Part shown: positions 35,506 through 48,200 of the stretch, piece by piece | Position numbering within the stretch: the stretch's first letter is position 1 | How the letters are laid out: every line of letters begins with the position of its first letter | Source of the DNA: Eucalyptus grandis | Lineage: Eukaryota; Streptophyta; Magnoliopsida; Myrtales; Myrtaceae | DNA: 64,000 bases | Direction of reading: 5' to 3' | NCBI RefSeq assembly: GCF_016545825.1 | Contig: NC_052613.1 | Coordinates: 10,230,001 to 10,294,000, forward strand | Notes under the pieces: generated by a model | Database searches by the model: none | Told to the model about the DNA's origin: nothing | Seen by the model: the letters and a program-made list of their open reading frames with translations, nothing else | Position numbers and translations under genes: made by a program

Positions 35506-35630
35506 AGGCAACGCTTTGATGAATGTTGGTTGTTGACAGAAGATAGAGAGCACAGATGGGGATGTGCAGCTGATATTTGCATCTCTCTCCTTTGTGCTCT
35601 CTATGCTTCTGTCATCACCTCAATTCAGCC
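35506..35630 (+). ncRNA. MIR156/157: MIR156/157 family precursor hairpin
   Basis: The 21 bases at 35533-35553 (TTGACAGAAG then ATAGAGAGCAC) are the mature miR157-type member of the miR156 family. The opposite arm at 35596-35616 (GCTCTCTATG then CTTCTGTCATC) pairs with it almost perfectly: AGAAG with CTTCT, then one bulged G, then ATAGAGAGCAC with GTGCTCTCTAT. The loop side (35554-35592) is about 39 bases, and GATGTGCAGC and GCATCTC can add stem. Outside the duplex, GAAT/ATTC and GGAGGC/GCCTCC extend the stem. The family cleaves SPL (SBP-box) mRNAs and controls juvenile-to-adult phase change; this is established for the family, not shown here. A TATA box lies about 290 bases upstream. The gene has no protein-coding role. 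Confidence 0.95.
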
Positions 35631-35633
35631 TCC

Positions 35634-35635
<2 letters not shown>

Positions 35636-35691
<56 letters not shown>
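35636..35691. repeat. (CT)n microsatellite just 3' of the MIR156/157 stem
   Basis: About 28 CT units starting roughly 20 bases after the miRNA-star arm. Confidence 0.95.
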
Positions 35692-35694
<3 letters not shown>

Positions 35695-35699
35695 GATTT

Positions 35700-37735
35700 T
35701 CTTTTTTCTCAACCCCCTTTAGTGCCTAGTTTAAGATCTTTGTTGGCTTTCTTGAATTTCTCTTTCTCATGAGAAGGAACTGAATAGCTATTGATCTTTT
35801 CTCTGCAGAATTTCCCCTTTACGCTTGCCATACAGCTTATTTATTGTCTTGTTTTTCTTCTTTGTGCAGCTAGAATTGGAATGGAGGAGAATTTAGAAAA
35901 CTTTCAGGGGTTTTTTTTAAAGAACACTTGGGATCTTTGCTTCAGGTTCGTGTCTTTTTCTTTGCATATCTTCAATCTGAATTATGGCATATACCAGTTC
36001 TTTACTTGTTATCGTGTGCTTAAATATCATTAATCTTGTTGAAAAAGTTTAATTTAGACGTAATTACTCACATGTTGAAATTATATGGAGGTGTAAAATG
36101 CGTTTTGGTTTGGTTTTTTTTTTACCTATTCTTAGTTTGGACATGTAAAAATTTAAACCATATTATTGTCACATAATTTTTGTACCTTTCAGAAAAGTTT
36201 TTAACCATGGAAAAACCGTGTAATGGTTTGGCTGATTGTTAATTAAGATTAGGACAGTGCAAAGCCTTGAACTTTCTGTTTCCCACGACATTGGTGAAGT
36301 TGTATAGACATGACTATGCTTATGTCGAATGATTTTGCTTTGTGTGCGAGTTGCTCTACATATAGGGGTCTCTTATGTTTGGATGTTTGGTTTTGAGGAT
36401 AGAGTACACGAAATGTGATGAAATCTGAATCAATTAAGGAGCTGAGACATATTTGAAATGATGTCCTTCAAAGATCTAATCTATCGTTATTAGTTATTTG
36501 TTTCAGAATGTAATTTGTTGGTTAGTTAGTTAACGGGTCATATAGAAGGGGGAGTTTATGATACAAAACTTTCAAAAGATTATAAATTCATGAGATTGAC
36601 CACTGGACGAGCTTATCTTGCATACTGATGTCTTAACACATTTGTTTACTGGATGTATACTTCAACCAAAATACTGAAGAACCAGAGGAAAGTTAGCTGA
36701 ATTTTCAGACAATTTACTCCTGAAAATTTTCCTACCCCTATTATAGATCCGATACTTACACAGGCTCACCATATGCCGTTCTTCAAGAATAATTTGCTCG
36801 TGCATGCTGCGATGTTTGGATGAGAATCATATAGTATTGTAATCACAACTGAACTCCTTTTGGTCAACGCATGAGGGACACCAATCTTTGCTTATTCATT
36901 TCGAAATTTTAACACCTTGCTTCATCATGATGTGTTAAGACAATTATAAGTTAATGTACTAATTTTTGTCATAACCAGCTTGGCTCTGCTTTCATGATGG
37001 TTAAATTTCATCTACCTCTCAAAGAAAGGATTGAGGGTTCTCTTTGCAAATCATCAAATGCTGGATATTTCTTCCGTCAAATTGTCTGATATGTTATCAA
37101 CAAGAGCTTATGACATTGTCCGGCAAAACTGTTTTCTTGTTGATGATTACTACCAGCTGGGTAGACATGGCAAAAGTTATAAAACAACAGGCTGAAGCAT
37201 CCATACTCAGCAACTCGTGTAATTGCCATTCTTATCTGAAATATCTCCTTTTCAATGGGTATAATAGCGATATGCTTATATTATCATATTTGGATGAAAA
37301 AAGACTCAGCTTTTTTATTTACTCTTTTATTACCACTTGCAAATTCACAGCTACTTGTGTGGTGCTGCTACTTTAAGGCCTCGTTATTTGCAACAAGGCT
37401 CGTTGCGCCAGTGAAGAAGACCTGAAACTAATGCATCACTGAAGCATCTGAAACAAGAAAGCTTCGCATTTCTTTTCTTTTTTTCTTGATTCAAGAAGAT
37501 CCAAAACTAATGAAATGCGTTGCGCCGGTGCTGCTAGGTGATTTTGCATATGTAGTTTCTTGTCTCAAGTCTTTGAGAGCATCGTCTATGAAGGCACAAA
37601 TATTTACACTTCTCTGCAATATGAGCCGTACAGACTGTAAAAGTGGATTAGCATAATCCCATTGTTCCAAACTAAAATCATGGATCATACCATGCAGGTA
37701 TAATTCAATAGGTTTCTGTAAGTGTCAAAGAACTG
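35700..37735. other. Probable 3' part of the MIR transcription unit and intergenic DNA
   Basis: No protein gene is recognised. Short frames (for example 37044-37376) lack similarity. Where the primary transcript ends cannot be told from sequence. Confidence 0.35.
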
Positions 37736-37739
37736 TTGG

Positions 37740-39110
37740 TAGAATAAACGAATGGTGACCTTTTCTCCCACGTCACTTGATAATTTACTAACAATTTTAT
37801 GTGATTATCAACTATTTTTTTTATATTTTGCAAATTAATTACGAAATTTTGCACTAGCTTACCAACTACCGACCTGCAGTAAAGCGACTTACCAATTATT
37901 GCCTGATCATCTTACCGACTAGTTTGGATAACTAACTCTTATGTGAGTTGAATACCACTGTTCGATTATTTTGTTAATTTATCAACTAGACTATTAATTT
38001 ACCGTTTATTTGCCCTGGATAGAAACCCTAGCGCAACTCACTAACTTTTCTCCCATTAAATTAACACATAATATTTGGGCTACCAACTTTCATCTGACAT
38101 ACTCTATAAGCTTATTGTTCTTTTAATTACCAACTCTTTTTCCACCTTTCTTAGCTTCGCCTTAATTTACCAACTCTTATGTGAAATTACTCATGTAAGA
38201 GTTGATAAATGTAAGGCGTTGGTAAGTTAGGCAAATAAAATTTAGTTAAAAAAGTTTGATAACTAAGGCAAATAATACTGATAAAAAAAGTTGGTTAATT
38301 TAAAAATTAAAAACAAGCATACATTGGTAAACAACTCAAATAACCAGAAATTAGCCGGTAATTTAATCAAAGAAAAGTTGTTAGGTTGGGGATGTCATAT
38401 GATAGTAAATGAATTCAATGCGCTGGGATGAAAAATAAATAATAGCTTGCAAAGGATAAGATGAGTTAACTTAAGAATGGCATATAAGAGTTGAAACCAA
38501 ATAAAAACTGGCAACTAACTCAATCGAAGTTGGTAACGCACAACTTGTAATTTAATTGGTAAAAGTTGGCAACCACTCTAATTGATGTTCATACTTTCTA
38601 AAAAAAAAAAAAATATTGGTAATTCTAAAAAGTGGGTAAACATTGCAAATAAAAGTGATAACTCAATAGAAAAGTTGGTAAATTAAAAAAAAAAAAAAAA
38701 AAAGAAATAAGGGTTAGTAAGCAACTCAGATGAGAATTCGTAATAAAAAACTAATTTGTAACTTAGTCGGGGAAAATTAGTAAGCCAAACAGAGGAGATC
38801 GGTATTTGTAAAATAAAAGCTAACAAATCTGAACCATCGCTAAAAAAAAAGCCAGATAAAAAGATAGTAAAAGAAAAGAGAAGTTCTTTTGTCAAAGATA
38901 AGATAAATTTGTATTTAAAAAAAAATAAAAATTAGTGATTAATTCAAATAAGACTTAGTAACGCAAAACTAGTTGATTATATAATTAGAGGAAAGTTGGA
39001 AGTCACTCTAATTGAGGTTGGAAATTTCTAAAAAGAATTGGTAATTTAAAAAAGTTAGCATGGCAAATAAAAGCGCAACTCAATAAAAGAGTCAATAAGT
39101 CATTGTTGAT
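37740..39110. mobile_element. Fold-back element of reiterated TTACCAACT / AGTTGGTAA words
   Basis: The left part (37780-38210) is dense in TTACCAACT-like words (for example 37859, 37885, 38054, 38171). The right part (38210-39070) is dense in the complementary GTTGGTAA words (38216, 38322, 38531, 38668). The two halves can pair over a long, imperfect stem. This is typical of fold-back or long-hairpin MITE sequences. No coding capacity is visible, and the ends are approximate. Confidence 0.5.
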
Positions 39111-40090
39111 AAGCTTTATACAAAATTCTTTCTCATTTCTCTCACAAAGTCAAATTTAGCCATAAATTTAAACTCGTAAGTGATGCAAATAGTATAATAG
39201 TGTTTGGCACCATCGAGCATGTCAACCTTGTTTTCTGTTCTTTTTTGGTTTTCCATCTCGCATAAAAGATAATGAAACATGTCCACTTTTTTCTCTTTAC
39301 CACGATTTAGATTATACTAGTGCAAAAACATATGGTAGTTTCTATAATTAGTGTGAAAATACTTTATGTCTTTAATTATGTATTGAAATATAGATAGGCT
39401 TTTTCAAAAATGATAAAATATATATTTTATTTGGAAATAACATTTCGAAGGTGCCTAACGTAATTTTACTTCTTAAAATAAAACTCAAGAACTCTATCAT
39501 CTTCTTCTTTTTCATAATGTAATGGTGGCTTTATGCATATCCAAATACTACTTGAAATTATTGAAAATAAAATTAACTCAGTATCAATTGGGGCCACCTC
39601 CTAGTCCCCACTAAGCATGTGATGCACATGAATGTGTTAAGGTGTAACATGCACTCTCAACTAGCCACGTGATCTCGTTTGCATATGCTAAAACATGTAT
39701 ACAATGTTGTCCTTCCATTGTCGGTTGCCTAAAACATGTGGGGGTAAAATGTACAAAAACCTCAAAACATTTGCTTCCTGTGTTTTGCACAATCCATGAA
39801 ATTAGCAAGGTATTTCATAGGGAGAGCATGTGAATTTTTAATCTACATGTGTCTTTTCATTACCATAATGTTGGGTTCATCCTTGTTAGGAGAGAATGGA
39901 CACATAAAATATGGTATGGGAAACTACAATAAAAGTCTTGAATCTATGTACGGAATGCAATCGAGTGCTAACCTTAAAACGTGGTGATCAAGTTGTCATT
40001 GTTTCCTAAAAAATATCATAGAATCCCGAATCTTCAAGTTAGAACGACTGAGTCCACAAGTTTGGTCGAAAGATATAGTTAGGTCCGAAA
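39111..40090. other. Intergenic DNA, no gene recognised
   Basis: AT-rich with short unsupported frames only. Confidence 0.4.
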
Positions 40091-40129
40091 CCCACATCGC
40101 AAGAACTCAATTCAATTCGTTCACGCAAT

Positions 40130-40860
40130 TTTCAATTTTGCTGTTTGAAAGGACACGGTCGCAACAAGCCAAAAAGGGTTTATGACCCAATTACGCGCTT
40201 TCCTTTTTCCTTTAGAGGATGGTCATTCGCCATCAAATGGAATGGGCAATGGAAATATCCGGCTTTCGTGTGCGGTTTGAACAGAAATGATTGAGCTAAT
40301 CAAGAAGGGGGAAGCAGAAAACGATCTTATCGCACAAATGGAAATGGGGCCGATGGCTACTAGAATCGCTCCCATCACATGAGAGAAAAGAAGGGGGTCT
40401 CTCTCCTTTTGGGGCTAGTGGGTGACACGAATTGATTCATTCACGCTTGTCAGGGTCCAATGAGCGAGACTGATGTTCTTGGTGGCTCCAGAGATGGAAT
40501 CTGATGGACGGGCTCTGTTCAATCCATGCTTTATTGGACCAGGAAAAACCCCCCAAGTTGGCAGTTTTCCAATGTGAAATCGACTGCGAGTTCGAGAATG
40601 TCTAGGAACTGAAAAGCCAGTCTTTCTCTGTCTGTCGATGTTTGATTAGTGGAGGTTGTCCTTCGCTTGGTCGAATGATGCCCTTTTTTGATACACTAAT
40701 GGAGGGGTAGCCTGTCCTTGCGTTGAACCCGGTTGGTTGTTTTTTCCCAATATGTAAAAAAAGGGGTTCCACCTTATCGTACAAATAATTCAGACCAGAC
40801 TTCGTACTTTTCCATACACAAACAAAATAAAATCCAAATTCTCGGTCCATATCTTCTATA
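40130..40860. other. Compositional island, possibly organelle-derived
   Basis: The island has a more even base composition than the surrounding AT-rich DNA and lacks its homopolymer runs and repeat words. The phrase CCGGCTTTCGTGTGCGGTTTG near 40259 is reminiscent of a group II intron domain V region. A minus-strand frame at 40602-40850 (82 codons, opening MDREFGFYFVCVWKSTKSGL) is unbroken but unrecognised. Transfer from mitochondrial DNA would explain this, but I could not name a source gene, so the assignment is only a suggestion. Confidence 0.3.
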
Positions 40861-41499
40861 AATTTACAGCTGGATTTGTTTATCAGAAGATAGATGACTT
40901 AAAAGCTTTTCTCTAAAAATAATTACTTGTATTACTAGAAATAATTAGGTGACGAAAAATATGTCATTATAGACAATAATTTATGAGTAAATATTTTCGT
41001 AAACAATAAAAAAAAAAATTTCATTTGTTCATTTTTGTTTGCAATATGAGAAATTATTTATAAGATTTTTTAAAACATATATTTTTCACAAAATAAACAC
41101 ATCATAAATTCACTAAATAAAGAATCGGAGAAAAATTACAAGAAAAGTGCCAAGATATGACTCGAGGTTTTTGTTGTTGGTCAATTGGGGATTTAAAAAT
41201 TTTATGTTGATCTATTGAGAATTTAGAAAAACTGAAATTAGATCTTGAGCTCATCGTCAGTGGAATACAAGTTTAAAAAATAACACGTGACAAATGACCC
41301 AATAGTGCATGTAGATGCCATGTTGGCTCTTTGATGCTTGCATTGCACTAGCAACAAGCTCGAGACTTGATTGGGGCTTTTAAATCTTAAATCCTCCATT
41401 AACTGAAATAAAATTTAAAATCCTCCATTGACCAATGGCCAAAACTTAAGTTATGTCCTTTAATTTGCTCTTTTTTAAATTGAGAATAAGAGTATCATA

Positions 41500-41815
41500 G
41501 TTATTTGAAGGGTGCACAAAGTGTGACACACTTACTGTAATTTTTTTTTTTGACACAAAAAACCCTAAATTTATTTTATTGACACCAAATTTTTAGAATA
41601 AATGTATCACATGGATATAAGTGTGGGGTTTTCTTATATCACAAGAAGAAGTTTGAGATGAATATGTTATACTGTACAAGTTTATGATAAATATGTTACA
41701 TAGGTACAAATTTGAGATTTTTGGTGTTATAATTTTTTTTTTTTGAGGTAAACATATCACAGTGTCATGGTTTAGGATTTTCGGTGGCTTTTACCCTAGT
41801 ATAGATACTATTATA
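41500..41815. repeat. Decayed relative of the MITE at 263-769
   Basis: It carries repeated GATAAATATGTTACA / GTATCACATGGATA words alternating with TTTGAGATTTTTGGTG, the same pattern as the element near the window start, but degenerate. Confidence 0.35.
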
Positions 41816-42050
41816 AGATATACATAATATTAATTTCAAAAAGGTCATTATATCTATTATAAGATGTACATAATATTAATTTCAAAAAGGTCATTATGTT
41901 TGTTGTTCCCCTAATTTTAGATTCGAATCTCTATTATCCTATATCTGTTTAGACAATATTAAAAATGAATCTAGTACAAGGTTATTACCTTTTTACACTT
42001 TTACAAATTCCTTTCACTTTTTTCTGTTTTAAAGAGAACACAAGTTTTAT
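41816..42050. repeat. Short direct duplication, about 55 bp
   Basis: TATTATAAGATATACATAATATTAATTTCAAAAAGGTCATTAT near 41809 is repeated as TATTATAAGATGTACATAATATT... near 41855. Confidence 0.75.
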
Positions 42051-42059
42051 TATTGATGA

Positions 42060-42570
42060 GGTTTACAGAATATGTTGATTGAAATCAAAGAAAGTGTGAT
42101 GTTTAATGATATTCCTTCAAATGGTTCATCTAATGTTCTAGCAAGTAATGTTGTTGGTAAAATCACTATTCAAATTGTAGTGTCATACAATTTTACGATG
42201 CGAAATACGCTAAACAATATCGCTTGTACCCAGAATCATGAGTCAATAGAATATTATGGAATTGCAGGTTAAATCCTTAACCTCGGTAAATTAGTAAAAC
42301 CGATACAATTTTTTAAGGTTGCATCTTCGTCTTAAATGGGTCTTTTTGCCCAATCCTTTTCAATTACCATGAGAGGGAGAGAGAGAGAGAGAGAGAGAGA
42401 GTTTTAGGGTCTGTTTACTATTCTATTACGTAAGCTTGAGGCCCACTTGCAGTTCAAGTTCAACAATGAAACTAATTATGTTGATAATGCCAATTCAAAC
42501 GATGACAATGGATCCCATGAAGAACTTGATGAGGATGATGATGATGGCGGAAAATGGAAAAGATTTTAGT
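42060..42570 (+). pseudogene. Unidentified coding-like remnants
   Basis: An open stretch at 42072-42272 runs into a donor-like AG-GTTAAA near 42267. A second stretch at about 42432-42570 would read KLEAHLQFKFNNETNYVDN followed by an acidic HEELDEDDDD tail and KWKRF, then a stop. The acidic C-terminal tail resembles a real protein end or a transposase end. I recognise no domain, and no continuous gene model works. A GA microsatellite (about 42371-42402) lies between. Confidence 0.25.
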
Positions 42571-45215
42571 CTTGTTTAATTATTGGATTTGTGGGTTTCT
42601 GTTGTTGATAAATTATTGAGTGCAATTGGATAGCCACTTTGTTTTATTTATTTATTTATTTATTAATATTATATCATGCTTGAACAGTAGTTGGAACAAT
42701 AGACTAGTGTATTTGTATGTTTCTGTTATGATTTTTGCTATGATAGTCCCTTATTCTTGTATCATATCTTAATGACTTCAGTTTATAGGGAAAACTCACT
42801 TCTATGTTATTTTGAGAAAATTGTTGAATCGGTCCTAAATTAAACGTTCTAATTTTGTTAATTTGGGATAACACATTTACATGAAATTTCAATATGGTCC
42901 TTTTATCCAATTTTTGTTGGAAATTACTTTGTGATAGAATGTCACATATAAAGGAAATTAGATTGTGCAATCAATAGAATTTGGACGATGCACAACATTT
43001 CCATGGATTATTTTTATTTTCGATTTTTCCCATTAATTGCCATTATAATGAAAATGTCAAAAGGGAAAGAAATGAAAGGGAAAATTGAAACCAAGCCATA
43101 TAAATACAAATCTCAGCTAATATAAAAGTCGAAACGTTAACATACATGACTCAAAACCTAATTTGCATAATCATATTGTTTCATGTACAGCTCTCTCAAT
43201 CATCCACATGCTGGTCTCCAATATTTCATTGAACTTATTCCACTTAAGAATATGCACCGGTAATTTGGCATGTATTATACTCTTGGAAAATGAGAAAAAA
43301 CAATAAAATGTTCGGACGAAATACTTAGTTAAAGAAGTTATGGGAAATGTTAGAAATCTTCATATTTGGTAATTTGCAATGTTAAAACTCATTTTTGTTG
43401 AACAAAACTCACAATATTGAATGTGCCTTGAATGAGGCAATCATAAAATCCTAAGTGGCAGCAAAAGTAGTGTAGAAAGCAAGAGAAGTGCCCATTGCAA
43501 AGAGATAAATCAGCCTCTTGGTTATGTAGAGTCCTGTGTCAATGTTAGATGACATGAGCGCATCTCAAATTATATAAAGTAGATGTATTCACTAATTTCC
43601 TGAAAGAATGTCTTATCGAAACTCATTAACAATCTTTTTGCTCAGAAACCAAAAGTTAAGATAACTTCCCTTTCATCCAATCCGTCCACTCTCCCAAAAA
43701 AAAAAAAAAAATCAAATAGATGAGCTTATTAATGTCAATTATTCATACATGTACCAAATGAGCCATGGCCTATAGCTGCAAGGCAAAGCAGAGACTCTCA
43801 TAATTAAGTTTAGAAAAAGAGAGAGATTACATAGATTTGGTTGTCTTCCATGTGGTGATTGTTGGGTTGGTTTATAATTTAGCAATGATTACTCTATGAA
43901 TTAGGCATTGATCATAGTGCTCATTGCTCCTCCCTATGAATAGAAGATTTTTTCCTTAAAGTGCCGCAGGAGGGAGCTCTTTATGGTGAGACAAGGTCCC
44001 ACAACTTGGGAATGACATGAATCAGTCAACAAGAACATTAATTGGGCACAGTGAGGGAGTGTGTTCCCATCACCCAGCCGTCCAAGTTCAAAGTCTCCAT
44101 AAGTTCCATTCACCAATCACCATCAGTCATATCACTCGTTAGGATCATCATCGGTCCACTCATCCTGGCGTTGCAATTTCTTTATTTTTCTTGGTTGGAA
44201 ATCTCAAAAAATTATCGAAATATGCAGTATCATCAAATCTACTAACTAATTTCGAAAACACAATTAAATCATTATGTTAATTTTACTAGTATAGAATGAC
44301 ATAAAAAAAAATGGCGTGCCTTATAGAATAACCAGAACACGTTCCTAAACCTGATTATCTTGATATTAAACTCATTCCTTCATGAATCAGCAGCTTTTCT
44401 ATTTTAGTGCCGATATGCAGGAAATCAACGTCTTATAGGGCCAAAAAAGGGGAAGAAGGCACCGGTCTCTCTCAGGTTCATTCATAGATAAAAAGCCACT
44501 CATGTTGAGAGTAAGAAGTCAACAAGGAATCACTTAACCGTGACGAAAGTCTTATGGAATAGAATCCAACCTAAGGCACTCCACCTTTCAAAGATGCAAA
44601 AACCGCTCGACCGAGTTGATTGACTCGACAAAGCTCGACTCGACAAGGGCTCGTGTATCTATCTTCTCCCATGATAGGCCCGTATCGACTCGGCATATCG
44701 ACTCGGCATAACGATCGAACACTTTTCTCTTATCAAAAGGTCAAGAGGGGCTTTGCAAATTGATCAGTAAGGCAACTGGTGTCATTCTATTCCTCGCCTC
44801 AATCAGCAGTACCTCCAGAGCCCCCACTTCTTCCCCAAACTGCTACCACGAGATAGAGAGAGAGAAAGAGGAAATGGGAAAGACTACAATTAAATCAGCC
44901 CAAGCAAGCAAAGGCTTGAGGGCCCAATTGAAATAGGCCCAAAATCATCAAAAGCCCAAATCCCAAAGGCCCAGAAGCCCAAGAGCCCCGAGCCCACTGT
45001 ATCGTCTCCCCCATGCGGCGTTCTTTCTGTCCACAAACCTAACTTCTCGGAGCTCTTTTCTGCTCCTCCTCCGACCAAAGTTCAGCTGCCGATAAGCTTC
45101 TTCCCTCCGCCGCCGTGCAGCCGCGCTCCGGTGCCGTCGGACGCGGGCGGAGCAACCGCCGTGACGAAGAATCGGAGGCGCGTCCGACTGGGGAGAAAGC
45201 CTCGCCGGAGCCGGG
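42571..45215. other. Intergenic DNA upstream of the helicase gene
   Basis: No gene recognised. The last 300 bases (from about 44900) become GC-rich, as expected for the helicase promoter and leader. GACTCGAC/GACTCGGC words repeat near 44620-44710. Confidence 0.4.
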
Positions 45216-45219
45216 AGCG

Positions 45220-48200
45220 ATGGCGTACTCGGCCATTTTCCACGGCTGCCTGAGGGCCGCAATGTCCGCGCGGCCGCCGCCGCCCGCCGTCGTCCACCTC
45301 CGCAGGGCTTGCAGGGCCTCCGCGGCTCCCCCGCCCGCCTCCGCCTTGAGGGCTCGGGCGGCGCTGCTGAGGTCGGTGCGCCCGCCGACTTTGCTGGAGC
45401 GGCGGATGATCGCGTGCTTGGCCGTGGAGGTGGACCGGAGGCGGCGGAGGGGCGGCGGCGGCGGCGTCGAGTCGCAGTTCCAGCGCCGGCAGAGCTCGAG
45501 CTACGGCCGGTTTGCTTATCACGACGTGTCCAGCGACGAGTCGGACCTTGAAGTCGGTTCATCTCAGCAGCAGCAGCAGCAGATAGTGAGTTTGGAGTTT
45601 TCGTGATTTTAGTGGAGTGAATGAGTGTCGGTCGTGGTTCTGATTGAGCTTAGTATAGTAAAATTCGGTGAGAACGTTGGGATACGGCAAGTTTCCAATG
45701 TTGACGTTTGGGACTGAATTGGGTGTTAACTATGTGTTAAAGCAAGCCTGCAGTGAAAAAATTTCCGCCATTTGGTTTGAATTTGTCGCCTGTATGCTTC
45801 CCAGTAGTTAGTTTTTGAATTGTGCTTACGATGGAACTTGGTTAGACTATGCTTCCACTTTTATTCATGCCACCGAATGCCCTTGTAGGACTTTGTGTAC
45901 AATTTGTTCCTCAATATGGTTTAAGGTGGAGTCAGGGATGAGTATGCTAAAACATGTGGATGAGGAAACTGCAGTGCATGTGCTGTAAACTAAAAGAGTC
46001 CGAAAGTTTGAAGTATTGAAATCCCATGTACACCTCAGCTTCTTCAAGGTGTGGTATGGACTTGGAAATAAGATACATTCTGGATGCCTACAGCTTGAGC
46101 ACTAGAAGGAGTGCCTTTCCATGGCTAGTTATTTGTAGACATAAGCAACAATCAGAAATGAGATTAATGGGAGGGCAATGGCTATTGTAAATAAGCACAT
46201 TCTATCTGGCATGGTGGTGCCATTTATGACTCAATCAGTCACATTTTAAGGAGATTATATGCCTTAATCAGTTATGTTTTGAAGAGTTTATCTGATAGAA
46301 TGATATATGATATGATCAAAGCTGCAAGGAATATGCAGGTAGTTTTAAGTATTTGTCTGTTTAAATGTAAAAGGGCTTTGTCAATGAGGATCTCCAGGAC
46401 ACTGTTTAAGGACACTTAACAAGGAAATGTTTTGATTTTCAATGCATTGCTACCCTAACACAAGATGAAAAGTGCCTTGGGAGTTAGATTGTTTCCTTAG
46501 ATAGGTGTTATTCCTAGGAGCACTCATTAACAAAATCCCATGTAAAATTAGATGGTTTTGTCAGATATTCATAGCATGCTTGTGCCAATCTCTTGTTTAG
46601 CTGTGACATTACATTTGCTTGTATGCATTCACTGCTGTCTTTAGGAGGTTTGAAAAAGGCTAGTATTGTTCCTTTAAATCCATATCGAACAATTTAATCA
46701 GAGGAGTCTAATATGCAAAGATTTTACGTTGATTTTATATTAAGAAATCAGTATAAGAAGTCTAGAACATGGCAATAACGTGTTACTTGTGGACTTTCAC
46801 TATGGTATCATTTCAGCTAATTTGCTGATGAATGTAATTTTTTTGGTAAGTTGAATAAACAGTCCTAATTCTGATGTCATCCTGCCTTTTAACTCTTTAA
46901 ACTTATTAGCTTAATAGATAAGCTTAGCAATTCTCAGGAATTTATTTGGTATGTTGGAGTAGTAGCCTACTGGTCTTTCTGTTGCCAGTAAAAAAAGAAG
47001 GCTGTGGATCCTTTGTGCCAAGCAACATGGCCCTTGTCTTAAGTGTCGAACAATGATTGCACTTCATAATTAACAAAAATTTGAAGCATCTCGTGAAATA
47101 TTTGTAGCACATAGCCCCATCCATGTATGCACCTGGATAGCAGATGGTTCTTGCTGGCTTTTATGCCTTCTCTTTTTGGGACTTTTCCTATTTTTGCTTA
47201 GTTTGTGGAGTAGATTTCTTGTTTAATCTCGATTTATACTATTTTGGTGTTCTGTCGTGTTCTAGCACGCATCAACCCTTGACAATGTGGAAGAGTGGAA
47301 GTGGAAGTTGACCATGCTTCTTCGTAATAAAGAGGAGCAGGAGATGGTATCTAGGGAGAGGAAAGACAGACGTGACTTTGATCAACTTTCAGCCCTGGCA
47401 ACCAGGATGGGATTGTATAGGTACTTAAGCTTATTGCAGATTGTATTACAACTACTTAAGACCAGTCCGTCCTTGTTTCATCAATTCTGCTATTTCTGAT
47501 AAGCAATTTCCATTTGCAGCCATCAATATTCAAAAGTAGTTGTCTTTAGCAAAGTCCCTCTGCCAAATTACAGATCTGATCTTGATGACAGGCGCCCACA
47601 GAGAGAGGTACATTCCTGATATATGTACTTTTGTTCCTCTCTTTATAACTTTATTTCCACATGCTTATAGGAAGAGAGATATATGGATGAAGTGCCTGGC
47701 TAAAGTTCTACTAATAATGTAGTCATGGTTTTAAAACTTGGTGCTTCCGCATGGTGAATTTTCTTGTGCAGTGAAAATGTAGACTAATGATTTTGTGTGC
47801 ATCCAGGTGGTATTACCTTATAGATTGCAAATGGAAGTGGATACACACCTCCAAGCACACCTTTCCCGAAAGCCCAAAAGTAGGGATAAGTTATTGTATT
47901 CTTCAAAATCATCTGGCGTTGATGGAGGTATTGCTGTTGATGATCTTTATGGCGAGCAGGAGCGTATTACGCCAAACAGTGTAGTTGTAGAGAAAATTCA
48001 ACGCCGGAGAAGTTTACAGTTGCGTAATAAACAGCAAGATTGGCAGGTGAATTTAGCAATGCATCTTGTGGAATATTTTATAGATTGCCACATCTGTTTG
48101 CATAGTAAGTTGGGTCTTGATAATTTGCAACTATTCTTATAACTGACAAGTACTATTAACGTCCTAGGAATCTCCTGAAGGCCAAAAGATGCTTGAATTT

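Noticed and set aside
35205..35582. Minus- and plus-strand frames of Arg-Glu or Ser-Leu repeats
   Set aside because: They are translations of the CT/GA microsatellites around the miRNA hairpin.
44948..45562. A 204-codon Arg/Pro/Ala-rich minus-strand frame
   Set aside because: It is the antisense shadow of the GC-rich first exon and leader of the helicase; low complexity and no known domain.
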